A DNA stretch of 64,000 nucleotides from Propionibacteriales bacterium (GCA_026392415.1 JAPLCC010000052.1:44910-108909); one strand, 5' to 3'. Shown: positions 50,016-57,827, counted from the first letter of the stretch. Translations and numbers: made by a program. Notes: a model not told the origin generated them from the sequence alone.

Positions 50016-50050
50016 CCTTTCCCTTGCCGATGAGTTGGGCAAGGGAAAGG
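50016..50050 (+). promoter_or_regulatory. Perfect 13-bp hairpin covering the ribosome site of the next small gene
   Basis: The arms CCTTTCCCTTGCC (50016-50028) and GGCAAGGGAAAGG (50038-50050) enclose a 9-nt loop. The 3' arm is the purine-rich ribosome site of the ORF at 50059, with GGG left outside. It may be the fadA6 terminator (no T-run), a translation-gating hairpin, or both. Confidence 0.65.
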
Positions 50051-50058
50051 GGGCAATC

Positions 50059-50256
50059 ATGAGCCACCGTCGTACTGAGATTCCGGTCTACGTCCTCGCT
50101 ACCTACGCGCTGGGCTGCATCGCCGGTCGTTCCATCGCCGTCCTCTGGACGCACGGTCGCGCCGACGAGCACGGCGTGCGCCGCCTCGCCAGTGGAGCGG
50201 CCGAGATCGTGCATCGCCATCCCCACGACGTTGCTGATGAGCAACGCGCTGCCTGA
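50059..50256 (+). CDS. Small hypothetical protein with hydrophobic N-terminal segment
   Basis: This 65-residue protein ('MSHRRTEIPVYVLATYALGC') has a short hydrophobic stretch at residues 9-28 and a His-rich tail. The ATG at 50059 has a strong GGAAAGGGGG ribosome site, which lies in the 3' arm of the hairpin at 50016-50050. No family is recognised. It ends 3 nt before the convergent PilZ gene. Confidence 0.55.
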   Translation: MSHRRTEIPVYVLATYALGCIAGRSIAVLWTHGRADEHGVRRLASGAAEIVHRHPHDVADEQRAA

Positions 50257-50259
50257 CTC

Positions 50260-50964
50260 TCACCGGATGCGGCGGCGTCGTCGCTCGGACTCGAACACGA
50301 GCCTGCGGAAGCGGTCGCCGTGCACCGTCGGGTCCAGGAACGCGATCGCGACACCGGTGCCGCCGCTGGCGAACGAGACGTGGCGGACCACGCGCGCTGC
50401 CTGGGCGTAGTTCACGCCGTCCACCCGCACCGTGGCCTCGACGAGGGTGCCGGGTGCCGGCGGTTCGGTCCGTACGACGGCGAGCAGGCCGCCTTCGCCG
50501 AGGTCGACCGCGACCGCGGTCAGGTCGTGCCGCTCGGGCTCTCTGTCGTGGTCGGGCTCGACATCCTCGTCGGACTCGACCTGCCAGGCGAGCACGACGG
50601 GCACCGAGACCCGCGCTCGGAAGAATGCTCGCTCCTGGATCCGGGTGGCCGGCGCGGTCGGGCGCAGCAGCCAGACCCTGCCGTAGGCACGGCGGCCCGG
50701 CCGGGTGCTGACCGGACACTCCATCCGGCCGAGCGGATAGGTCCAGCTCACCGTCGCGTCGAAGTGGTGCTCGAGCGGGTCGTGCCCTTCGGGGCACGCG
50801 ACGACCAGGGTGGTCCGGCCGTCGGGTTGCGGCTCCACGTCGAGCACCCGCGTCGCGAGGTCGACGGGTTCACCGGCGGTCGGGCGCAGCCTCAGCGCCA
50901 CCGCCTGCAGGATCGCGGGGTGGACCTCCGGACCCGCTGGGTCCGCGTGCACCGACATGACCAC
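50260..50964 (-). CDS. PilZ-like (probable c-di-GMP-binding) protein
   Basis: This 234-residue protein has a YcgR-like arrangement. The N-terminal beta domain (about 20-115) is followed by a PilZ domain with the Arg motif in 'QERAFFRARVSVPVVLAW' and the turn motif 'VAVDLGEGGLLAV' (Asp-x-Gly-x-x-Gly in place of D/NxSxxG), then 'VRHVSFASGGTGVAIAFLD'. It probably binds cyclic di-GMP; the output is unknown and no motility gene is nearby. An acidic loop (about 130-148) interrupts the domain. Confidence 0.75.
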   Translation of the reverse strand: MVMSVHADPAGPEVHPAILQAVALRLRPTAGEPVDLATRVLDVEPQPDGRTTLVVACPEGHDPLEHHFDATVSWTYPLGRMECPVSTRPGRRAYGRVWLLRPTAPATRIQERAFFRARVSVPVVLAWQVESDEDVEPDHDREPERHDLTAVAVDLGEGGLLAVVRTEPPAPGTLVEATVRVDGVNYAQAARVVRHVSFASGGTGVAIAFLDPTVHGDRFRRLVFESERRRRRIR

Positions 50965-51044
50965 CTCGTCGGCGTCCGGGTTGCCGATCTGAGCACTCCA
51001 TCTGATCAGGGGTCGCTGTCGGTGGCTCCTGCTTCGATGAGGCC

Positions 51045-51425
51045 ATGATCGATCACCTCGGAATCAACTGTGCCGACCTCGCCGCCTCGAAGGCCTTCTA
51101 CGACGCCGTTCTCGCGCCACTGGGCTTCACGCGGATCATGGACTACGACGTCGCCTGCGGTTACGGCACCGAGAACGACCCCGCCTTCTGGCTCAGCCGC
51201 TACGACGACATGCCACCCAACCGCGAGGTGCACGTCGCCTTCACTGCAGCCGACGTCGCCGCGGTGCACGCGTTCCACGATGCCGCGGTCGCAGCTGGCG
51301 CGGAGGTGCTCCATGCACCGCGCCCGTGGCCGGAGTACCACCCCGGCTACTACGGCGCCTTCGTGCGCGACCTCGACGGCAACAACATCGAGGCGGTGAC
51401 GCACCGGTACGCTCCGGCGCCATGA
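51045..51425 (+). CDS. VOC-family (glyoxalase/bleomycin-resistance fold) protein
   Basis: This 126-residue vicinal-oxygen-chelate protein shows 'MIDHLGINCADLAASKAFYD', 'LGFTRIMDYDVACGYG', 'EVHVAFTAADVAAVHAFHDA' and 'YYGAFVRDLDGNNIEAV'. His and Glu positions fit a metal site. The substrate is unknown. The ATG at 51045 is the family start. Its stop overlaps the ATG of the next gene (ATGA). Confidence 0.88.
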   Translation: MIDHLGINCADLAASKAFYDAVLAPLGFTRIMDYDVACGYGTENDPAFWLSRYDDMPPNREVHVAFTAADVAAVHAFHDAAVAAGAEVLHAPRPWPEYHPGYYGAFVRDLDGNNIEAVTHRYAPAP

Positions 51426-52273
51426 CCGATTCCCCGGATCTCCCGGCCCTGCTCGTGCGCGGCGGGTGGGAGCTCCTCGATCCCCGACCGACGGCGACGG
51501 AGCACCCGGACACGTTCGCGATGCCGACCGAGGACGAGATCGCCGCGTTGCAGCCCGGCAGCATGGTGCGCGCCATGTTCGAGGTGGTCACGATCGCCGA
51601 CGTCGTGCGCGACGGCCTGGCGCCGTACGACGAAGACGGTCGACCCCGGCTGGTCACGCAGGTGGAGCGGATGTGGGCCATCGTGTTGGGGGTCGACGGC
51701 GACCTCGTCGAATGCGCCCTCGACAACCTCCCCTTCGGCACGCACACGCGCCTCCTGCCCAACGACCGGTTGCAGATCCCTTCGTCCCACCTGATCGCCA
51801 CCGGTGCTCCGATCGCGGACTTCGACGACTACCTGGCGTTCCTCGCAAGGTGGGAGGCGGACCCGGAGAACCCGGGCACCGACCCGACGTCTCCGATGGA
51901 TCCGCTCGCGCCGCCCCGCATCCGCAGCGACCAGCAGGAGGTCTGCGAACGCGTCGGTGCGCGTGCGGAGCCGCCGTGGCCGCTCGGCAGCGGTCTGCTG
52001 GCCAAGAACGTCACGCCCGACTCGCTGTTGGTCTACGGCGCCCGGTTCCCGGCCGACGCGGAGCGTCGGGACACGGGCTGGGTGGTGTTCGCCGACAACG
52101 ACGACTTCGACGAGGTCAGCCGGACGGTCGGGTTCACGGTAGCCACGCTCCAGGACATGTACCAGGCCCATCCTGCGATCTGGCCCTACATCACGTTGCC
52201 GACCGGGTGGGGGTTCACCCTCGCCGCCGGCACGGAGCACGACGTCTACCCCGTGGAGATCTCCGAGGACTGA
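51422..52273 (+). CDS. Protein with C-terminal DUF2185 (Imm33-like) domain
   Basis: This 283-residue soluble protein has an N-terminal half with 'GSMVRAMFEVVTIADVV' and 'WAIVLGVDGDLVECALDNLP' and a C-terminal half resembling DUF2185/Imm33: 'DSLLVYGARFPADAERRDTG', 'WVVFADNDDFDEVSRTVGFT' and 'AIWPYITLPTGWGFTLA'. Imm33-type domains often occur as immunity proteins, but no toxin is adjacent and there is no signal peptide. The ATG overlaps the VOC gene stop, so they are coupled. Confidence 0.65.
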   Translation: MTDSPDLPALLVRGGWELLDPRPTATEHPDTFAMPTEDEIAALQPGSMVRAMFEVVTIADVVRDGLAPYDEDGRPRLVTQVERMWAIVLGVDGDLVECALDNLPFGTHTRLLPNDRLQIPSSHLIATGAPIADFDDYLAFLARWEADPENPGTDPTSPMDPLAPPRIRSDQQEVCERVGARAEPPWPLGSGLLAKNVTPDSLLVYGARFPADAERRDTGWVVFADNDDFDEVSRTVGFTVATLQDMYQAHPAIWPYITLPTGWGFTLAAGTEHDVYPVEISED

Positions 52274-52276
52274 ACC

Positions 52277-52642
52277 TCAGAGAACGATCCACCAGAGGCC
52301 GACGAGACCGGGGATCAGCCCGAGCAGCAGCCAGGGTGAGAGCCAGCGCCGGTGGTTGACCACGAGGGTGGCGCCGATTCCGCCCGCCATGAAGATGGTC
52401 GCAATGGTGAGCAGGGTGAGCTGCGCATCGAGGCGGTCCTCGCCCACGTGCCCGGCGGCGAGCACGAGGCCGGCCGAGAGGTGCAGGACGGTGGTGATGG
52501 CCAGGACCGAGACCACCCGGCGCTGCACGCGGGCCAGCCGCTCGAGGTCCTTGGGGTCCGGCGCCTTGCGTGGGGCGTTGGGGTCCATCAGGTGTTTGCG
52601 ACGCGGGGCGCCCGGGCTCGGGGTCGGCGTCGGTTGGCTCAC
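52277..52642 (-). CDS. Small membrane protein, three predicted helices
   Basis: This protein of about 121 residues has a Pro-rich cytoplasmic start ('VSQPTPTPSPGAPRRKHLMD') and three hydrophobic segments ('VSVLAITTVLHLSAGLVLAA', 'LLTIATIFMAGGIGATLVV', 'PWLLLGLIPGLVGLWWIVL'). The function is unknown. The GTG at 52642 is chosen because the residues before it are low-complexity antisense of the next gene's leader. It is divergent from the GNAT gene with a 52-nt gap. Confidence 0.68.
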   Translation of the reverse strand: MSQPTPTPSPGAPRRKHLMDPNAPRKAPDPKDLERLARVQRRVVSVLAITTVLHLSAGLVLAAGHVGEDRLDAQLTLLTIATIFMAGGIGATLVVNHRRWLSPWLLLGLIPGLVGLWWIVL

Positions 52643-52694
52643 CAGTTGACAATATCCAGTGGCGGCGCGGGGCCGACCACCGCATGCTGCTCGC

Positions 52695-53684
52695 ATGGAG
52701 ATTCATCCGTTCGGCCCCGACGACGTGGCCGAGGTCGATGCCTGGGTCGAGTTGACCAACGCGATCAGCAGCGCCGACACCCCCTGGAACAGGCCACAGA
52801 CCCGAGCGATGGCGGTCGGCCGGTTCCGCCACGGTTGGGACGGCGAGGTCGACACGCCGTACCTCGCCCGTGTCGATGGCGTCGTGGTCGGGAGTGGCGC
52901 GATCGCAGCCAGTGAGTACGACAACCTCGATCTCGCCTGGATCCGGGTCGAGGTGCACCCGGAGCATCGACGCCGCGGTCACGGCACCGCCATCCTCGAC
53001 GCGCTGCTCGACGAGGCCCGGAGCCGCGGCCGGACGATCGTCGCCGCGGAAGGCTGGGAGTCGGAAGCCGCCCACGCGTTCGCGGCCCGTCACGGTTTCG
53101 AGAAGAAGCTCGCATCGATCAACCGTCGCCAGACGCTGGCCGACATCGACTGGCCCGAGCTCGACAAGAGGTACGACGAAGCGCTGCCGCACGCGACCGA
53201 CTACGTCCTCGAGCGTTGGAGCGTTCCGACGCCGGCCGACCGCCTGGACGACCTCGCCGAGATGGCCTCGGCCATCAACGATGCACCGACCGACGACCTC
53301 GACTACGAGGACGAGGTCTTCACCGCCGAGCGGATGGCGGCGTACGAGACGTCGATGGCGGGTCGCGGGGAGCGGCTGTACCGGGTGGTGGCTCGCCACG
53401 TGCCTTCAGGCGCGCTCGCGGCGCAGACCGTGATCGTGGTGTCCGAGGAGGACCCCGTCTGGGGCGACCAGCACGACACCTCGGTCACCCGTGCGCACCG
53501 TGGGCACCGGCTCGGCCTGCTGCTCAAAGCAGACATGCTGCGCTGGCTTCGCGAGGACGAGCCGCAGCTGCTGACCGTCGACACGTGGAATGCCGAGTCC
53601 AACGACCACATGATCGGCGTGAACGAGATCCTGGGCTACCAGGTCATGGGCCGTGAGTGGGCCTACCAACGCACCCTCGAGTGA
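52695..53684 (+). CDS. Tandem GNAT-family acetyltransferase
   Basis: This 329-residue protein has two GNAT domains, as in mycothiol-synthase-like enzymes. The N-terminal one carries the acetyl-CoA motif 'VEVHPEHRRRGHGTAILDAL'. The C-terminal one has the degenerate 'TSVTRAHRGHRLGLLLKADM' followed by 'VDTWNAESNDHMIGVNEILG'. The substrate is unknown; it is not MshD by its motifs. The ATG at 52695 is the family-like start ('MEIHPFGPDD'). Confidence 0.87.
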   Translation: MEIHPFGPDDVAEVDAWVELTNAISSADTPWNRPQTRAMAVGRFRHGWDGEVDTPYLARVDGVVVGSGAIAASEYDNLDLAWIRVEVHPEHRRRGHGTAILDALLDEARSRGRTIVAAEGWESEAAHAFAARHGFEKKLASINRRQTLADIDWPELDKRYDEALPHATDYVLERWSVPTPADRLDDLAEMASAINDAPTDDLDYEDEVFTAERMAAYETSMAGRGERLYRVVARHVPSGALAAQTVIVVSEEDPVWGDQHDTSVTRAHRGHRLGLLLKADMLRWLREDEPQLLTVDTWNAESNDHMIGVNEILGYQVMGREWAYQRTLE

Positions 53685-53693
53685 CGAGGCTGA

Positions 53694-53939
53694 TCAGGAG
53701 TAGCGGTGGCTCTTTGCCGAGTGTCCGCGCTCGCGGGTGCAGGTGCGGCCGCTGATGTTGCGGTGGCCGCACAGCGCCTCGTCGGTCTCGGCGTCGGAAG
53801 CCGGCTCGGCGGCAGCCGTCGTCGGAGCCGCCTTCGCCACGGGCTTCTTGGGCGCGGCCTTGGCGGGCGTCCCGCTGCGGGCTGCGGCAGCTGCGTACTT
53901 GGCCTCGCGCATTGCGCGCAGGCCGTCCATCTTGCTCAT
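53694..53939 (-). CDS. Small Ala/Lys-rich protein with C-terminal Cys/His cluster
   Basis: This 81-residue protein starts 'MSKMDGLRAMREAKYAAAAA', continues as a disordered Ala/Pro/Lys linker and ends in a compact Cys/His motif: 'CGHRNISGRTCTRERGHSA' followed by KSHRY. Two Cys and three His could bind zinc. The ATG at 53939 follows AGGTGAA. It is divergent from the 54028 gene, which also has a Cys/His motif. I do not recognise a family. Confidence 0.6.
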   Translation of the reverse strand: MSKMDGLRAMREAKYAAAAARSGTPAKAAPKKPVAKAAPTTAAAEPASDAETDEALCGHRNISGRTCTRERGHSAKSHRYS

Positions 53940-54027
53940 CGGCACTTCACCTGCCTGACCCTAGGCGACCGCACCGACAGATCGGCGGCCGGTAGGGTCG
54001 GTGGGCCGAACACCCGAGGGGGACGAC

Positions 54028-54336
54028 ATGGTTGCGAGCCGATCTGCTCGTGAGAGGAAGGCCGCCGTACAGGCCGGTCCGCTCTCCAAGGTGAAGATCG
54101 ACGTCGACGCCAACGACCAGTTCGTCTACAAGATCAACTGCAACGAGTGCACAGTCCGCGGCCACATCCACTGGTCGACGTTGCGCCCCGGCGAGGACAA
54201 CGGCTTCATGGCCGCGATGGACCGCTGGATCTTCCACCTCCGCGAGAAGCACCCTGCCGCGGAGGCGCCGTGCCTGGAGTTTCTCGAGGCAGCGCAGCAG
54301 CGCCTGCAGGAGCGCCGCGACGCCCGCGACGAGTGA
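54028..54336 (+). CDS. Small hypothetical protein with Cys-x2-Cys/His motif
   Basis: This 102-residue basic protein has a central 'YKINCNECTVRGHIHWSTL' (Cys-x2-Cys plus His) and a helical C-terminus with 'MDRWIFHLREKHP'. It may be a zinc-ribbon-like protein. TAGGGT at 53993-53998 is a probable -10, and GAGGGGGA precedes the ATG at 54028, which favours this start over the GTG at 54001. It ends 13 nt before a strong hairpin. Confidence 0.65.
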   Translation: MVASRSARERKAAVQAGPLSKVKIDVDANDQFVYKINCNECTVRGHIHWSTLRPGEDNGFMAAMDRWIFHLREKHPAAEAPCLEFLEAAQQRLQERRDARDE

Positions 54337-54349
54337 CCAACGACCGTTG

Positions 54350-54392
54350 TTGGGGTGGATTGCTGTCACTGGGTGACAGCAATCCACCCCAA
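54350..54392. terminator. Perfect 20-bp hairpin between convergent genes
   Basis: A 20-nt arm (54350-54369) and its exact reverse complement (54373-54392) flank a 3-nt loop TGG. It lies between the + gene ending at 54336 and the - gene ending at 54406, so it may stop transcription from both sides. No T-run flanks it, and both the length and the A/T content of the stem are unusual here. Confidence 0.6.
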
Positions 54393-54405
54393 TCACGAGG
54401 TCTTG

Positions 54406-55473
54406 TCAGGTCGCGGTGGTCGGTTCGGCGGTGTCGTCGAGGACGCGGAGGATGTTGCCGCCCATGAGCTTCGCGAGCTCGGGCGCGCTCCAACGGCGCT
54501 CGGCCAGGCGGTCGATGAGGACGGCGAAACCGCTGACGTCTCCCATGTCGTCGGGGAAGTCACCGCCGCCGTCGTAGTCGGATCCGAGGCCGACGTGGTC
54601 GAGCCCGGCGACCTCCCGGGCATGTTCGATGTGGTCGGCGACCTGGTCGACCGTCACCGGTGGACGGGCTCCGTGCTTGCCGTCGTCGTGCCAGTGCCAG
54701 TAGTCCTCGCTGACGAACTCCGGGACGAAAGCCACCATCAGGACGCCTCCGTTGGTGGAGAGCCGACCGAGGACGTCGTCGGGGACGTTCCGCGGATGCG
54801 GACAGACCTGATGACTCGACGAGTGGCTGAAGATCACGGGCGCGGAACTCACGTCGAGGGTCTGTCGCATGGTGTCGAACGAGGCATGCGAGAGGTCGGG
54901 CAGGACACCGAGCCGGTTCATCTCGGCCACCACTTCGCGACCGAAGCCGGTGAGCCCTCCGTGTGCCCGCACGTCCGTGGCCGAGTCGGCCCAGGTGGTG
55001 TTGTGGTTGTGGGTGAGCGTCAGGTACTTGACGTCCAGAGTGGCCAGGACCCGGAGGACCGCGAGGGACCCGCCGATGCTGTTCCCGCCCTCGGCGCCCA
55101 GCAGCGAGGCGATCTGTCCGCGGTCCCATGCGGTGCGAATGTCGGATCCGGTGCGCGCCAGGACGAAGGTGTCGGGGTAACGGCGGACCAGTCGATGGAT
55201 GAAGTCGATCTGTTCCAGGGTGTACTGGACCGCCTCGGACGGCGGAAGTCCGCCCTGGGAGTACACGGACCAGAACTGTGCGCCGACCCCGCCGGCGCGC
55301 AGCAGGTTGATGTCGGTCTTGAACGGGTGCTCGGGGCCGTCGAGACCCTCGACGGTGTATCCGGCAACGGTCCGCGAGGACCAGGCCAGGTCGTTGTGCC
55401 CGTCGATGATCTGCGACAGGTCGTGTGCCTGAAGGGCGACGGGGTGGGTGTACGCCGGGCGCGGCGACCTCAC
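54406..55473 (-). CDS. Membrane dipeptidase (peptidase family M19)
   Basis: This 355-residue zinc dipeptidase of the renal-dipeptidase type shows the ligand motif 'IIDGHNDLAW', the bridging Glu in 'LLGAEGGNSIGG', 'TLTHNHNTTWADSATD' and 'PVIFSHSSSHQV' with further His ligands, and 'HVGLGSDYDGGGDFPDD'. No signal peptide is seen, so it is probably cytoplasmic. The GTG at 55473 overlaps the stop of the upstream gene (GTGA), which decides the start. Confidence 0.92.
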   Translation of the reverse strand: MRSPRPAYTHPVALQAHDLSQIIDGHNDLAWSSRTVAGYTVEGLDGPEHPFKTDINLLRAGGVGAQFWSVYSQGGLPPSEAVQYTLEQIDFIHRLVRRYPDTFVLARTGSDIRTAWDRGQIASLLGAEGGNSIGGSLAVLRVLATLDVKYLTLTHNHNTTWADSATDVRAHGGLTGFGREVVAEMNRLGVLPDLSHASFDTMRQTLDVSSAPVIFSHSSSHQVCPHPRNVPDDVLGRLSTNGGVLMVAFVPEFVSEDYWHWHDDGKHGARPPVTVDQVADHIEHAREVAGLDHVGLGSDYDGGGDFPDDMGDVSGFAVLIDRLAERRWSAPELAKLMGGNILRVLDDTAEPTTAT

Positions 55474-55883
55474 GTCGGACCAGCGTCGTCCGGGTCGGGT
55501 GCGTTGATCAGGGCGTCCGGGTCCAGCCGCCGCGGGACGTTCGCGAGGGCCGTCTGGACGAGCAGGGTGCGCGCCTTGACGAGGACGGCGCGACGCAACT
55601 TGCCGAGCTCGTCGCCGACGAGGACGTCGACGGCGGCCGTGACCTCCGAGTTCGAGTACGACGGCCGCGTGCCCGGCTCCACGTCGACGTCGGGCAGCGC
55701 AACGAGCACGGGCAGGATCTGGGTGCCGAGCGCGTCGAGCACCTTGAACCGCTCGTAGCGATCCATCTCGTTCCACACGGTGTCGATGTCGACGCCGCGC
55801 TTGCGAACCTTGCGGTTCGACGCGACCACGGTCTTGGCCGCTCCGGTCAGCGCCGCGGTCAGCTCGTGCTCGGTGAATCGCAT
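55470..55883 (-). CDS. Hypothetical protein coupled to the dipeptidase gene
   Basis: This 137-residue soluble helical protein begins 'MRFTEHELTAALTGAAKTVV' and includes 'KRGVDIDTVWNEMDRYERFK' and 'ELGKLRRAVLVKARTLL'. Similar proteins are annotated as hypothetical in actinobacteria. The stop overlaps the dipeptidase GTG, so the two are coupled. It diverges from the beta-propeller gene. Confidence 0.7.
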   Translation of the reverse strand: MRFTEHELTAALTGAAKTVVASNRKVRKRGVDIDTVWNEMDRYERFKVLDALGTQILPVLVALPDVDVEPGTRPSYSNSEVTAAVDVLVGDELGKLRRAVLVKARTLLVQTALANVPRRLDPDALINAPDPDDAGPT

Positions 55884-55991
55884 GGGTCAAGCATGGCGGA
55901 TTCGGCCGCTGGCTCGACCTCCGGGCGCTCCCTGCGCTCCAACCTTGGGAAATCCGCATCGCCGGACGTGCTCGTTCGGCATTCTTGGCGC

Positions 55992-57827
55992 GTGCTCCCT
56001 CACGAAGACCTGCGCGCCCTCATTGAGCGGTTCGGCGTCGCTCTGCTCGACGATGCCGGGCACTTGCGGGCTGTGCTCGATGACGTGTGGGGTGACGAGG
56101 ATGTGCCGCCCGGGCAACTCAACTCGCTGCTGGACGCGGTGCGCTTCGGCGCGGTGGAGCGATACCGGACCCTGACGGCTGCCGGCGGGCGTCCGATCGA
56201 GGTGGTGGAGCAGGTCGCGATCGGGCTGGCCGAGACGCGAGGTGCCGGCGACACCAGGTCGAGCAGGTGGGCGGTGCTGTGCTGGGCTCACGCCCTTGGC
56301 GCGGATCTGGAGCCTGCCGGTGACAGCTTCGGCGTTGCCAGTTCGTCGCCGACTGATCACCAGCATCAGGCGCCGGAGCCGGTCGTGGACACCACACCGC
56401 TGCCGGGTCCCGTTGCGGCCAGCCAGGCCGAGACGGTGCGCGATCCGCGGCATCGCCAGAGCCCGGGTGCGGCCGGTGACCACCCTGCCGACGGAGCCTG
56501 GAGTATGGAGACCCTTGCGCCCCGACGCAAGCGCAAGCTCTGGATCTGGGGCGCCGTCGCATCGCTGGTGACCGTGGCGACGGGGGTGGGCATCTGGTTT
56601 GTCGCGTACTCGCCCGCTGACGATCGGGCTGCAAAGCGGCCGAATGCAGGCACGGCCTACGTGATCAACTCCGGTTCGCAGACAGTTTCGGTGATCGAGC
56701 CGGGGAGTGATCGGGTGTCGGCGGCTCTCTCGGCCGACAGCGTCTTGACGTGGGTGGCGGTGGCGCCGACGGGCACTCCGAACGCCGGCACCGTCTACGT
56801 GACCGGCTTCGACCAGAACTCGGGCGACGGGTCGGTGTCGGTGTTCGAGCCGGGGAGTGATCGGGTGTCCGCGACCGTCAAGGTCGGCCTGACGCCGGTG
56901 CGGGTGGCGGTCGCGCCGAAGGGCACGCCCGACGCGGGCACCGTCTATGTGACCAACTACGCCTCAGGCTCCGGTGCGGGGTCAGTGTCGGTGATCGAGC
57001 CCGGGAGCGATCGGGTGTCAGCGACCATTGCCGTAGGCCCAGGCCCGCTCGCGATTGAGATTGCGCCCGGGGGCACCCCTAACGAGGGCACTGTCTACGT
57101 GGGCAACTTCGGGCTGGGCAGGACGACGGGCTCGGTGTCGGTGATCGAGCCCGGGAGTGACCGGGTGTCGACGACGATCACGGTTGGGCAGGGTCCGAGC
57201 GGGTTGGCGGTGGCGCCTCCGGGCACGCCGAACGCGGGCAGCGTCTATGTGAGCAACTTCGGTTCAGGCTCCAACACGGGGTCGGTGTCGGTGATCGAGC
57301 CCGGGAGTGATCGGGTGTCGGCGACGATCAAGACCGGCAAGTCCTCGGTCGACGTGGCGGTGGGTCCCACGGGTGCCCCCAACGCCGGCACCGTCTATGT
57401 CACCAATCACGGTCCACGCTCAGGCTCAGGCTCGGGTGTGGGGTCGGTGTCGGTGATCGAGCCCGGGAGTGATCGGGTGTCGGCGACCATCAAGGCCGGC
57501 GAGGCGCCGTCTGTCGTGGCGGCGCCGAAGGGTGCACCGAACGCCGGCACCGTCTATGTCACCAACAACGGCCCCGACTCAGGTTCGGTGCTGGTGATCA
57601 AGTCGGGGAGCGTTCGGGTGTCGGCGACCATCACGGTCGGCGAACATCCCTCCAAGTTGGCCGTGGCGCCCGAGGGTGCACCCAACGCAGGCACCGTCTT
57701 CGTGATGAACGTGTCAGACACAGGAACGGAGCCGGGTTCGGTGTCGGTGATCGACCCCGAGACCGATCAGGTGTCGGCGACCATCAAGGTCGGGTTCGAG
57801 CCGTCCGCCGCGGCCGTGGCGCCGTAG
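55992..57827 (+). CDS. Membrane-anchored protein with eight near-identical beta-propeller repeats
   Basis: The protein has about 611 residues in three parts. A cytoplasmic helical domain (about 1-115; 'LRALIERFGVALLDDAGHLR', 'RWAVLCWAHALG') resembles an N-terminal domain found on many bacterial signalling and chaperone-like proteins. One transmembrane helix ('WIWGAVASLVTVATGVGIWF') follows, then eight extracytoplasmic repeats of about 48-52 residues, each with 'NAGTVYVTN' and 'GSVSVIEPGSDRVSATI'. They form a YncE-like propeller. The function is unknown. The GTG at 55992 is preferred because the ATG at 55893 lies only 9 nt from the divergent gene and before any domain. Confidence 0.78.
   Translation: MLPHEDLRALIERFGVALLDDAGHLRAVLDDVWGDEDVPPGQLNSLLDAVRFGAVERYRTLTAAGGRPIEVVEQVAIGLAETRGAGDTRSSRWAVLCWAHALGADLEPAGDSFGVASSSPTDHQHQAPEPVVDTTPLPGPVAASQAETVRDPRHRQSPGAAGDHPADGAWSMETLAPRRKRKLWIWGAVASLVTVATGVGIWFVAYSPADDRAAKRPNAGTAYVINSGSQTVSVIEPGSDRVSAALSADSVLTWVAVAPTGTPNAGTVYVTGFDQNSGDGSVSVFEPGSDRVSATVKVGLTPVRVAVAPKGTPDAGTVYVTNYASGSGAGSVSVIEPGSDRVSATIAVGPGPLAIEIAPGGTPNEGTVYVGNFGLGRTTGSVSVIEPGSDRVSTTITVGQGPSGLAVAPPGTPNAGSVYVSNFGSGSNTGSVSVIEPGSDRVSATIKTGKSSVDVAVGPTGAPNAGTVYVTNHGPRSGSGSGVGSVSVIEPGSDRVSATIKAGEAPSVVAAPKGAPNAGTVYVTNNGPDSGSVLVIKSGSVRVSATITVGEHPSKLAVAPEGAPNAGTVFVMNVSDTGTEPGSVSVIDPETDQVSATIKVGFEPSAAAVAP
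56640..57827 (+). repeat. Eight tandem about 150-nt coding repeats
   Basis: Each unit encodes one propeller blade. The segment for 'GSVSVIEPGSDRVSATI' is nearly identical in DNA across several units. Unit lengths vary by short Gly/Ser-loop insertions, largest in unit 6 (57370-57520). Such identity suggests recent duplication or gene conversion. Confidence 0.85.

Noticed and set aside
51422..55883. Toxin-antitoxin or contact-inhibition system among the Imm33-like, dipeptidase and hypothetical genes
   Set aside because: No toxin domain, polymorphic-toxin repeats or secretion gene is present in the block.
55893..55991. Longer start for the propeller gene at ATG 55893
   Set aside because: It would leave 9 nt between divergent genes and adds residues before the recognisable N-terminal domain; possible but less likely than GTG 55992.
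56640..57827. CRISPR-like repeat array
   Set aside because: The repeats are about 150 nt, in frame and encode regular propeller blades; there are no short direct repeats with unique spacers and no cas genes.
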